Shown: positions 24,295 to 33,670 of the stretch, one piece after another
How the letters are laid out: each line of letters opens with the position of its first letter
Position numbering within the stretch: position 1 is the first letter of the stretch
Assembly: GCF_021277265.1 (NCBI RefSeq)
Contig: NZ_JAJSOH010000026.1
Span: 41,830-105,829 of the forward strand
DNA length: 64,000 nucleotides
Origin: Kineosporia rhizophila
Lineage (GTDB): Bacteria > Actinomycetota > Actinomycetes > Actinomycetales > Kineosporiaceae
Reading direction: 5' to 3'
The notes under the pieces: model-generated
What the model saw: the letters and a program-made list of their open reading frames with translations, nothing else
Told to the model about the DNA's origin: nothing
Databases searched by the model: none
Translations under genes and position numbers: made by a program

Positions 24295-25146
24295 TCAGTG
24301 CTGACGGTCCGCCCGGACGATGAAGTCCGCCGTGACCTTGGGGTGGGTCATCATGAGCACGTGCGAGCTGGCGACCCGCTTGGTCGTGGCGCCCGCACGC
24401 TTGGCCATGGCGTCCTGCGCCTTGGTCGGGATCAGGTGGTCGTTCTTGGCCACCAGGAAGTACGAGGGGATCGTCTTCCACCCGGGCTCGCCGGCCGGGA
24501 TCACCAGGGAGCTCAGGGCCGCCGGGCGCTGGGACGCGCCCATGACCTTGGTGAGGGAGCGCGGCAGGTCCTGGGCGAAGATGTCGTGGAACTTGGAGGG
24601 CTTGACCATGGCGTCGCCGTCACCCTTCGGTGCGCCGGGGTACGGGCGCACGACGATGTTCTCGACCACGGAGCTGTGCCCACCGCCGAGCTCGTTCGCC
24701 GCCGCCACGTTCTCGCCCTTGGCCAGGGCGTAGGCAGCCACGTAGACCAGCGACTCGACGGACTTGTTGCCGGTGGAGGCCTCGGTGATCACCGCACCAC
24801 CGTAGGAGTGGCCGACCAGGATGACCTTGCCCTTGATGGTCGAGAGGAAGTCACGCAGGTAGGCCGCATCGGTGCTGAGGCCGCGCAGCGGGTTGGACCA
24901 GGCGTAGACCGGGTAGCCCTGCTTCTGCAGGCGGCTGGTGACGTCGTTCCAGCCCGAAGCGTCTGCGAACGCGCCGTGCACCAGCACGACCGTGGGCTTC
25001 TTGGCGGCCTTGGCCGGTGCGGCGGCCTCGAGCGCGGCCGCCTGGGACGACTGGCCCGAGCCTACGAGCACGGTGGCCAGGACGAGCAGGAACGCGGCCA
25101 GTAGAACGCCGGGCGTGGTTCTGCGGAACTGAAGTGGGAAGGACAT
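24295..25146 (-). CDS. Secreted alpha/beta hydrolase
   Basis: The 283-residue protein has an N-terminal Sec signal with a hydrophobic core GVLLAAFLLVLATVLVG cleaved near SSQA. The mature part is an alpha/beta hydrolase: VVLVHGAFADASGW (oxyanion loop), GHSYGG nucleophile elbow (Ser), FLVAKNDHLIP (Asp) and SSHVLMMTHP (His). It resembles EstA/MenH-like extracytoplasmic hydrolases in actinomycetes. Substrate unknown. It is divergent from the sigma factor gene across 232 bases. Confidence 0.85.
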   Translation of the reverse strand: MSFPLQFRRTTPGVLLAAFLLVLATVLVGSGQSSQAAALEAAAPAKAAKKPTVVLVHGAFADASGWNDVTSRLQKQGYPVYAWSNPLRGLSTDAAYLRDFLSTIKGKVILVGHSYGGAVITEASTGNKSVESLVYVAAYALAKGENVAAANELGGGHSSVVENIVVRPYPGAPKGDGDAMVKPSKFHDIFAQDLPRSLTKVMGASQRPAALSSLVIPAGEPGWKTIPSYFLVAKNDHLIPTKAQDAMAKRAGATTKRVASSHVLMMTHPKVTADFIVRADRQH

Positions 25147-25378
25147 GTGAGAGCTCCAAGGGGAATTGGATCGACGCTCAGCAGGAGACGGCCGAAGCCG
25201 CCGCTTTGCGTAGGTTGATCGTGATCCGCTCGACGGCCGCGCCGTATCCCGTGGAGTGCGTAGTCGCTAGCTCAGCCGGACTCCGCTTCCCACGTGAGGC
25301 CTCGCCCCTGAGCATCGTGTGATGTGGATCACGTCAACTACCGCGAGCGCTTTGCCTGCCCGCTGACTAGTACACACA

Positions 25379-25984
25379 GTGAAGATCGTGACTGCGCCGA
25401 GGAGGGCCGTGGCCTCGGACGCCGAACTGATCGCCCGGTCACTGACCGGCGACAACGATGCCTTCGTGGAGATGATCACCCGCCACGAGGCCGTGATCGG
25501 CCGCTACCTGGCGCGTCAGGTCGGGCCTCAGAATGCCAAAGATCTACAAGGGGACGTGTGGGTGGCCGCCTACGGTGCCCGCGCCGGTTACGACCCCGCC
25601 TTTCCCGACGCCCGGCCCTGGCTCTACCGCATAGCGGTGAACGAGGTCAGACGACAGTGGCGCACGCAGCCGCCTGAGGACCTCGTCGCCGACGTGTCGG
25701 CGATGCCCAGGCCCCAGGGAGTGAATCCCTGGGCCGAGGTGGAGACCCGGGTGGATGCGCGCGCGGCCTTGCGCAGTGCCCTGGCCGGCCTGAAGCCGCA
25801 CGAGCGCGACGTGCTGATCCTGGTCGCCGCCGAGGACCTGAGCGTGGTCGAGGCCGCACGGGTGCTGGGCATCCCGTCCAGTTCGGCCCGCCGCCGGCTG
25901 TACCGGGCCCGCAAGGCGCTGCGCGGCGATCCCCAGGTCGCAGCCCTGCTGGCCGAACTGAACAACACACAGGAGCACAAGTGA
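25379..25984 (+). CDS. ECF-type RNA polymerase sigma factor
   Basis: The 201-residue protein has sigma region 2 (DAELIARSLTGDNDAFVEMI ... ARPWLYRIAVNEVRRQWR) and region 4 (LAGLKPHERDVLILVAAEDL then VEAARVLGIPSSSARRRLYR). It is an extracytoplasmic-function sigma-70 factor. The GTG at 25379 has no ribosome binding site; an in-frame GTG at 25409 lies close behind GAGGAGGG (25399-25406) and may be the real start. The next gene overlaps it and is probably its regulator. Confidence 0.9.
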   Translation: MKIVTAPRRAVASDAELIARSLTGDNDAFVEMITRHEAVIGRYLARQVGPQNAKDLQGDVWVAAYGARAGYDPAFPDARPWLYRIAVNEVRRQWRTQPPEDLVADVSAMPRPQGVNPWAEVETRVDARAALRSALAGLKPHERDVLILVAAEDLSVVEAARVLGIPSSSARRRLYRARKALRGDPQVAALLAELNNTQEHK

Positions 25985-27039
25985 TGGTCGACGAGATGGA
26001 CCTGGTCAAGCAGGCCCTGGACGCTCCGTTTCCCAGCGCGGAGACCAACGAAGAAGCTCGGGCGCGCCTGGTGGCCCATATGGACAGCGCGCCTCGCGTC
26101 CTGACGCCGGTCAAAAGGCGCCCAGTACGCCTGATTGCCTTCGGTGCGGGGGCCGGCGCACTGGCTGCCGGAGTTGCCGTGGCCCTTACCGTGACCTCGC
26201 CATCGACCCCGGATCGCGCCCCGTCTCCGGGATCGCTGGCCGCCCCGACCACACAGGCCACCGTCATCGACTCCCAGTTGGTCTCCCTGGCCTTCAAGAT
26301 CCAGGGCAGCAACGAACGGCCTCCCGGTGACGCGTCCCTGATCAAGCGGACCCAGAAGATCGGTGGACGAGCCACAACGGTCAGCTACGACCTGTTCACC
26401 GATGCGGGCGCCTACTACGCCCGGGAGGACAAGGCGTCACTGAGCGAGGCGATCGAGCGCGACGAGGACCTTTCCGACGGCCTTTTCGCCCGCACCGTCG
26501 CCGCCGCCCGTTTCGCCGCCGACGCCGACCCCGAAGCCGCCCGCCTGAAGATGGCCAACGCCACCCCTAACGACCTGGGGCTGGGCCTGAGCGAGAGCAA
26601 GCGCCAGGAGATCTGGGACGACGCCACCACTTGGGCCCCGGGCCAGTACCGGCCGGAGGGCTTCGAGTGGCCAGAGAATCCGCCCAGCGGAAAGGAACTC
26701 GATCTGCTCGTGGACAACATGGTCTGGATCAACAGCATCGACGCGCTGTCCGCCGGTGCCGGAGATACCGAGGTGCGGGCCGGCGTCCTTCGGCTGATGT
26801 CCACCATCGACGGCGTGAGCTTCAAGGAGTCGACCACCGCTGGCACACTCACGCTGACCTTCACGGAGGGGAAGAGCGCCTCCGGCACCACCACCGTGCA
26901 GCAACTGGTGATCGACGCCCGCACCGGCATGCCGGTTGCCTCAACCACGAAAACCACTGGTCAGGATGCCGAGTCGTCACGGAGCACCTTCGCCGTGACC
27001 CGCGTGAAAATCTCCGACCTCCTCAGCCAGGGGGCCTAG
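25981..27039 (+). CDS. CU044_5270-like membrane protein, probable sigma-factor partner
   Basis: The start overlaps the sigma factor stop (GTG 25981, or ATG 25984). The 352-residue protein has a cytoplasmic N-terminus (MDLVKQALDAPFPSAETNEE), one membrane helix at about residues 50-70 (LIAFGAGAGALAAGVAVALT) and a large outside domain ending in a beta sandwich with TLTFTEGKSASG. This fits proteins annotated CU044_5270 that follow ECF genes in actinomycetes. I infer an anti-sigma or sensing role. A classical zinc anti-sigma H-x3-C-x2-C motif is absent. Confidence 0.75.
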   Translation: MMVDEMDLVKQALDAPFPSAETNEEARARLVAHMDSAPRVLTPVKRRPVRLIAFGAGAGALAAGVAVALTVTSPSTPDRAPSPGSLAAPTTQATVIDSQLVSLAFKIQGSNERPPGDASLIKRTQKIGGRATTVSYDLFTDAGAYYAREDKASLSEAIERDEDLSDGLFARTVAAARFAADADPEAARLKMANATPNDLGLGLSESKRQEIWDDATTWAPGQYRPEGFEWPENPPSGKELDLLVDNMVWINSIDALSAGAGDTEVRAGVLRLMSTIDGVSFKESTTAGTLTLTFTEGKSASGTTTVQQLVIDARTGMPVASTTKTTGQDAESSRSTFAVTRVKISDLLSQGA

Positions 27040-27044
27040 TCACC

Positions 27045-27356
27045 ATGCTCCCCGTCTTCACCTCACATGCGAGAACGCTGATGCCCGTAGGCGAACCGGA
27101 CCTCTCGACCCGTCCGTCGATCGACGAGACCATCGCCGCTGAGCGACTGCGCATCGCCGACGAACTGCAGGACCTCATCGCCAGCACCATGAGCGGGATG
27201 ATTCTGCAGGCCCAGCGGGTGGACCAGACCGACGAGGGTTCACCCGACGAACTGCGTCAGACCCTTCGCGACATAGCCCTCGACGGACAGCAGACGCTCA
27301 AGTCGATGCGCGCGATCGTTCGGGGCCTGCGGGCTGTCCACCCCTCCGCAGCCTGA
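27045..27356 (+). CDS. Stand-alone histidine kinase dimerisation (HisKA_3-like) domain lacking the phospho-acceptor His
   Basis: The 103-residue protein reads ERLRIADELQDLIASTMSGM, then ILQAQRVDQ, ELRQTLRDIALDGQQTLKSM and RAIVRGLRA. This aligns along its length with the NarL-type HisKA_3 hairpin (ERxRIARELHDxxAHxLS... REALxEMRRLLxxLR). The phospho-accepting His of E-L-H-D is Gln here, and no ATP-binding domain follows. It lies 5 bases after the sigma-partner gene and is probably part of that operon. It could act as a dimerisation decoy or scaffold; this is inference. Confidence 0.65.
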   Translation: MLPVFTSHARTLMPVGEPDLSTRPSIDETIAAERLRIADELQDLIASTMSGMILQAQRVDQTDEGSPDELRQTLRDIALDGQQTLKSMRAIVRGLRAVHPSAA

Positions 27357-27408
27357 CCTACTGCACTGACAGCGTCTCCCCCTGGTGAGGTTTTCCGGCC
27401 CGGCAGCT

Positions 27409-27981
27409 TCACCGCAGGTTCTTGACCAGCAGATCTATCGCCGCGCTGGTCCGCTCACGATCGCCGGTGGCTAGGAGATCCAGCACGGAACCTCTCAGCG
27501 CCGCCAGGGCCAGCGAGCGGCTGGCCAGGCTGTTGGCCCCCGCAGGCTCGTCCTGGCACCGCTCAAGAAAGGCCAGCCACTGCGCCACCGTCTGCTGCGC
27601 GAATCCTGCCCAAGGACCATCGGGTTCGACGAGGGAGCGCACGTAGCTCTCCGCCCAGAGGCGAAGTAGGGGCTCGTGCTGCGGGTCCGAAAGCCACTGC
27701 CACAGCTGCCCCACCGCGGCAGCCAACCCCGGCGGCCGAGCTGCTTCGACCCCGAAGTCCTGTAGCAACGACACCTCGTCTTGCTGAGCGCGCTCGAGCA
27801 GAGCCCGGATCAACCCTTCCTTGCTCTCGAAGAGGAACAACAGCACGCGAGGGCTCGAGCCCAGGGCCTCGGCCAGGGGGCGCAGCGACATGTCCGCCAG
27901 GCCATGACCGAGCACGTACTGGTACGCGGCCTCCAACAGCTCGACCTTGCGCGCCGACGGGCTTGGTTTTGCGTCGCTCAC
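27409..27981 (-). CDS. TetR-family transcriptional regulator
   Basis: The 190-residue protein has a TetR N-terminal HTH: RKVELLEAAYQYVLGHGLAD, then MSLRPLAEALGSSPRVLLFL and FESKEGLIRALLERAQ. The remaining helical ligand-binding domain starts at ARPPGLAAAVGQLWQWLSD. The gene is divergent from an acetyltransferase across 52 bases that contain a good operator, so it probably represses that gene and itself. Ligand unknown. Confidence 0.88.
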   Translation of the reverse strand: MSDAKPSPSARKVELLEAAYQYVLGHGLADMSLRPLAEALGSSPRVLLFLFESKEGLIRALLERAQQDEVSLLQDFGVEAARPPGLAAAVGQLWQWLSDPQHEPLLRLWAESYVRSLVEPDGPWAGFAQQTVAQWLAFLERCQDEPAGANSLASRSLALAALRGSVLDLLATGDRERTSAAIDLLVKNLR

Positions 27982-27998
27982 GTGGCTAACCTACACCG

Positions 27999-28020
27999 CA
28001 CTGAAACAGTCGTGTCAGTG
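27999..28020. promoter_or_regulatory. Probable TetR operator between divergent tetR and GNAT genes
   Basis: CACTGA at 27999-28004 and TCAGTG at 28015-28020 form a perfect inverted repeat over 6 bases with a 10-base centre that is itself partly symmetric (AC...GT). Length, symmetry and location between the two divergent starts fit a TetR dimer site. Confidence 0.55.
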
Positions 28021-28033
28021 GAAGGCGTTGACG

Positions 28034-28567
28034 ATGACCCCGCAAGATTCCCGATCCGTCGCTCTTCGGCGGGCAGACCGGCCCGGCGACCTCGGCTGGG
28101 TGCTCATGGTGCACGGCGAGGGCTACCACGAACAGTTCGGCTGGGACACACGATTCGAGGCGCTCGTCGCGCGGGTCGTGGCTGACTTCGCGAACACGCC
28201 CGATGCATCCCGCCAGGCCGGCTGGATCGCTGAGGTCGATGGTCAGCGCGTGGGCTGCATCTTCCTGATGGCAGACGAGAACCCCGACACCGCGAAGCTG
28301 AGACTGCTGTACGTCTCCCCCACCGCCCGCGGCCTCGGAGTGGGAACGCAACTCGTGCACGAGTGCCTGAGCTTCGCCCGCGCCAGCGGGTACCGATCCA
28401 TCCGGTTGTGGACGGTGGATGCCCTCAGTTCCGCCCGGAAGATCTACGCCAAGGCCGGATTCAGCCTGCGTAGCCAGGAAGACGGGTCGAGCTTCGGGAA
28501 GGCCCTGGTGAGCGAGGACTGGACTCTCGATCTGAGGGACCACGACAATGGCCAGGAGCTCAGATGA
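28034..28567 (+). CDS. GNAT acetyltransferase under TetR control
   Basis: The 177-residue protein starts at the ATG at 28034. The GNAT core is complete: GWIAEVDGQRVGCIFLMADE, KLRLLYVSPTARGLGVGTQL (acetyl-CoA loop), SIRLWTVDALSSARKIYAKA and GFSLRSQED. This outline resembles the GNAT half of MarR-GNAT fusion proteins and small-molecule acetylases. Position next to a TetR gene suggests induction by its substrate or a related toxic compound. Confidence 0.85.
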   Translation: MTPQDSRSVALRRADRPGDLGWVLMVHGEGYHEQFGWDTRFEALVARVVADFANTPDASRQAGWIAEVDGQRVGCIFLMADENPDTAKLRLLYVSPTARGLGVGTQLVHECLSFARASGYRSIRLWTVDALSSARKIYAKAGFSLRSQEDGSSFGKALVSEDWTLDLRDHDNGQELR

Positions 28568-28581
28568 GCTCCTGGCCATTG
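28546..28581. terminator. Perfect 17-bp hairpin at the GNAT stop codon
   Basis: CAATGGCCAGGAGCTCA at 28546-28562 pairs perfectly with TGAGCTCCTGGCCATTG at 28565-28581 across a 2-base loop, and the GNAT stop codon lies inside it. It probably ends transcription from both sides (the gene at 28632 converges on it). Confidence 0.7.
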
Positions 28582-28593
28582 AGATCGTGGCGA

Positions 28594-28610
28594 ACTGAAA
28601 GACTTTCAGT
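28594..28610. repeat. 17-base palindrome ACTGAAAG-A-CTTTCAGT
   Basis: The arms are perfect over 8 bases around a central A. It lies between the terminator and the 3' end of the small membrane protein gene at 28632, so it may be a second terminator or a protein site. Confidence 0.5.
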
Positions 28611-28631
28611 CGTGCCGGGCAGTCAGGGAAA

Positions 28632-28886
28632 TCAGCTGTTCGCGAAGACCAGGTAGCCCAGGGCAAAACCGAGAATCGTAGCGACGAGGGAGACCGCCAG
28701 TGCGGGCTTACCCAGCCGCTCCTTACGGGAGACCGCGACCCCACCACAGATGATCGCTGCCACCCCGAAGACGATCGGCAGGATGACGACCGCCAGGGCG
28801 CTGAGCACGAACGACACGATCGACAGCACGTTCGACTGCTTGCTCGTGGTCGTGGTGCCGGCGAAAGGGGTCTGCGTCTGCGTCAC
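28632..28886 (-). CDS. Small two-helix membrane protein (DUF4190-like)
   Basis: The 84-residue protein has a Thr/Gln-rich N-terminus and two hydrophobic segments, VLSIVSFVLSALAVVILPIV and ALAVSLVATILGFALGYLVF, separated by a short basic loop SRKERLGK. This resembles DUF4190-type proteins. Such proteins are common and functionally uncharacterised. Confidence 0.7.
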   Translation of the reverse strand: MTQTQTPFAGTTTTSKQSNVLSIVSFVLSALAVVILPIVFGVAAIICGGVAVSRKERLGKPALAVSLVATILGFALGYLVFANS

Positions 28887-28947
28887 TTCATCCTCCTACG
28901 TGGTGAATGGGTAGCTACGGATACTTTGGGGCTTTGATCATCCTTTC

Positions 28948-28961
28948 GCACTTCGAAGTGC
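28948..28961. promoter_or_regulatory. 14-base palindrome GCACTTCGAAGTGC
   Basis: This perfect palindrome lies between two divergent genes, 32 bases upstream of the GTG at 28993. It is a candidate operator for either. The regulator is unknown. Confidence 0.35.
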
Positions 28962-28992
28962 CGAGCGCGAGCCGCAAGGTCCGACTCATGGG

Positions 28993-29637
28993 GTGGCGCG
29001 GAAGGTGCGCGACGTGGCGGACCGGTTCCGGCGGCCATCCCGATTTGTTGGTCGGGGAAAGCTGTTTCATGAGGGCACGGGCCAGAGTGTGCGTGTGGAC
29101 GAGACGCAGCCGTTGCCCTTCGAACTGAGGGAAGCCTCGGCGGATTACGCGATTCACGACGGCACCGTCACCCGCAGTCCTCGGTCGTTCTTCCTCGACT
29201 GGATCATCGACGGTGTGCCGATGCGCGAAAGTATCGACAACGCGCGCGACCTGGTCACCCCGCTGAACCGTTCCTGGCTCGAGAGCGTCCCCAAGGCCGT
29301 TGACGTTCTGACGGGACGCACGCCCGAGGCTGACCTCGAGCCTGGACGGGTGGGCATCTTGCTCTGCGTGGTCTGCGGGGAGATCGACGTGTCGGCCGCA
29401 CTGAGTGTGCGAGCCACGACGGTGGTGTGGTCGGACCTGCGATGGGAGGGCCAGGACTCGGTCTACCCCGTCGAAGGCGTGCCGCCGGCGCTCACCTTCG
29501 AGCGAGTGGCGTACGAGCATGCGCTGGAGGGAGCCTACGAGCGGGTGGCATCCCTGCCCTACGACGAGCCGGAGCACACGGTCCGGCGCTTCCTGTGGCC
29601 GTGGCAGTGGGGCTGGAAGCTGCCCCCGCGAAGATGA
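28993..29637 (+). CDS. Hypothetical protein
   Basis: The 214-residue protein starts at a GTG without a strong ribosome binding site. DGTVTRSPRSFFLDWIIDGV, then RESIDNARDLVTPLN and GILLCVVCGEIDVSAALSVR, give a central alpha/beta domain with a C-x2-C pair. The end, PEHTVRRFLWPWQWGWKLP, is aromatic-rich. Similar stand-alone proteins exist in actinomycetes, but I do not know the family or function. Confidence 0.55.
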   Translation: MARKVRDVADRFRRPSRFVGRGKLFHEGTGQSVRVDETQPLPFELREASADYAIHDGTVTRSPRSFFLDWIIDGVPMRESIDNARDLVTPLNRSWLESVPKAVDVLTGRTPEADLEPGRVGILLCVVCGEIDVSAALSVRATTVVWSDLRWEGQDSVYPVEGVPPALTFERVAYEHALEGAYERVASLPYDEPEHTVRRFLWPWQWGWKLPPRR

Positions 29638-29675
29638 GCTCGGACAACAACCGGGCCACCTGGTGCCCCAACGAC

Positions 29676-29711
29676 AACAGGTCAGAGACTCTTACGAGTC
29701 TCTGACCTGTT
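29676..29711. terminator. 16-bp perfect hairpin terminator
   Basis: AACAGGTCAGAGACTC at 29676-29691 pairs perfectly with GAGTCTCTGACCTGTT at 29696-29711 around TTAC. It lies between a rightward gene and the leftward tRNA-Pro, so it can end transcription from both. Confidence 0.85.
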
Positions 29712-29720
29712 GTAACACTG

Positions 29721-29794
29721 TCGGGCTGACAGGATTTGAACCTGCGACCCCCTGACCCCCAGTCAGGTGCGCTACCAAGCTGCGCTACAGCCCG
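29721..29794 (-). tRNA. tRNA-Pro(GGG)
   Basis: The complement reads as a full 74-base tRNA with acceptor CGGGCTG/CAGCCCG and discriminator A, a D-arm containing AGCTTGGTAGC, and TTCAAATC in the T-arm. The anticodon loop is CTGGGGG, giving anticodon GGG (proline, CCC and CCU codons). CCA is not encoded. It lies at the boundary between variable and conserved gene content. Confidence 0.95.
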
Positions 29795-29844
29795 AACCGC
29801 CCTCCAGGACCCGTTACCGGGCCGAAGAACGCTCCGCTAGCTTA

Positions 29845-29884
29845 GCGCACTCCGGGCCGTGCTCGTGCACGGCCCGGAGTGCGC
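29845..29884. terminator. 18-bp perfect hairpin, leuS terminator
   Basis: The arms at 29845-29862 and 29867-29884 (starting GCGCACTCCGGGCC) are perfectly complementary around TCGT. It starts 6 bases after the leuS stop in the leftward direction. Confidence 0.9.
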
Positions 29885-29890
29885 CGGGCC

Positions 29891-32401
<2,511 letters not shown>

Positions 32402-32591
32402 CTACGCGAAACCGGGAGGTTGACCTTCCAAGACTAGTGGACCAGCCGCAGCAGCCCGTTCGCCTGTGGATATCCGCTCCCAGGAAACGTCCAGAGAACT
32501 TCCGGACCGGCCACAGACCCTCCACAGCCGGCGCATAGCTGCCGTTGATGAGGTGAGGACAGTTCAGCAACCAGCCATCCTTGGAGCCGAT

Positions 32592-33584
32592 GTGAGCAGC
32601 GACCAGCAGATCCCCGATCCGGTCACGGACAACGCCGCCTATGTACGGGCCGTCCATGACAAAGGCCTGGGATTCGACCTGCGCACCATGTCGCGCCGCA
32701 AGATGCTCGGCGGGCTGGGGGCGGTGTTCCTGCTCGGCGCCTGCGGCAGCAACTCCGACGAGACCTCGACCGCCGGCAGCACCACCAGCACCGGCGTCAC
32801 CGAGATCGAGTCCGAGACCAACGGCCCCTACCCCGCCGACGGCACGAACGGCATCGATGTACGCACGGAGTCGGGCATCGTCCGTAGCGACATCACCTCT
32901 TCGTTCGGAGATTCCACGACCACTGCTGAGGGCGTGCCGCTGACCATCGAGTTCACCGTCACGGACCTCACCGGCGCTCCCCTGTCGGGGGCCGCGGTGT
33001 ACGTATGGCACTGCGACCGCGCGGGGCTTTACTCGTTGTACTCCGAGGGCATCACCGAGGAGAACTACCTCCGCGGCATCCAGGAGACCGACGCCAACGG
33101 TGTCGTGAGCTTCACCAGCATCTTCCCGGCCTGCTACACCGGTCGCTGGCCACACATCCACTTCGAGGTCTACTCGTCGCTGGAAGACGCGACCAGTGGC
33201 GAGGGCACCATCCGTAAGACGTCGCAGATGGCTTTGCCTGAAGAAGTCAACGCGGTGGTCTACGCCACCGACGGGTACAGCGCGAGTGTGTCCAACATGA
33301 GCCAGGTGACCCTGGAGGACGACAACGTCTTCGGGGACGACGACGCGGCGACGGAGCTGGGCACCGTCACCGGAAGCGTTTCCAAGGGGTACGTGGCCAA
33401 GCTGACCGCCGCAATCGATCCCGAGGGCACCGACGCCCAGGCGTCCGGGGGTGGTCAGGGTGGTGGAACGCCGCCCAGCGGTGGGCCGGGCGAAGGAGGC
33501 ACGCCGCCGAGCGGGGCGCCTTCCGGCGGGATGGGCACGCCGCCCAGCGGTGCGCCGCAGCCGACGGCGAGTGCCAGTAGCTGA
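32592..33584 (+). CDS. Exported intradiol ring-cleavage dioxygenase (lipoprotein) with TPPSG-rich tail
   Basis: The start is the GTG at 32592 behind TTGGAG, giving 330 residues. SRRKMLGGLGAVFLLGACGS combines a twin-arginine motif and a lipobox (LLGAC). The catalytic domain has VYVWHCDRAGLYSLYS and RWPHIHFEVYSS, supplying the Tyr and His ligands of the non-haem Fe(III) intradiol family. The acidic stretch that follows and the GGTPPSGGPGEGG-type tail are low-complexity. Enzymes of this type cleave catechols outside the cytoplasm. The role may be degradation of aromatic compounds at the cell surface; the substrate is not evident. Confidence 0.85.
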   Translation: MSSDQQIPDPVTDNAAYVRAVHDKGLGFDLRTMSRRKMLGGLGAVFLLGACGSNSDETSTAGSTTSTGVTEIESETNGPYPADGTNGIDVRTESGIVRSDITSSFGDSTTTAEGVPLTIEFTVTDLTGAPLSGAAVYVWHCDRAGLYSLYSEGITEENYLRGIQETDANGVVSFTSIFPACYTGRWPHIHFEVYSSLEDATSGEGTIRKTSQMALPEEVNAVVYATDGYSASVSNMSQVTLEDDNVFGDDDAATELGTVTGSVSKGYVAKLTAAIDPEGTDAQASGGGQGGGTPPSGGPGEGGTPPSGAPSGGMGTPPSGAPQPTASASS

Positions 33585-33601
33585 AAACCCAACCCCAACA
33601 A

Positions 33602-33643
33602 CTAAGGACGTTTGTGGGCCTCGAGGCTCACAAACGTCCTTAG
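33602..33643. terminator. Bidirectional hairpin terminator
   Basis: CTAAGGACGTTTGTG at 33602-33616 pairs with CACAAACGTCCTTAG at 33629-33643, and the loop contains a further GCCT/AGGC pairing. It lies between the convergent dioxygenase and der genes. Confidence 0.85.
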
Positions 33644-33670
33644 GTGGTTGGTCTGGTTCTACTGCTGGTT

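Noticed and set aside
1..29700. Integrated prophage or conjugative element
   Set aside because: No integrase, terminase, capsid, relaxase or att repeat is visible; decay and defence genes are present without structural phage genes.
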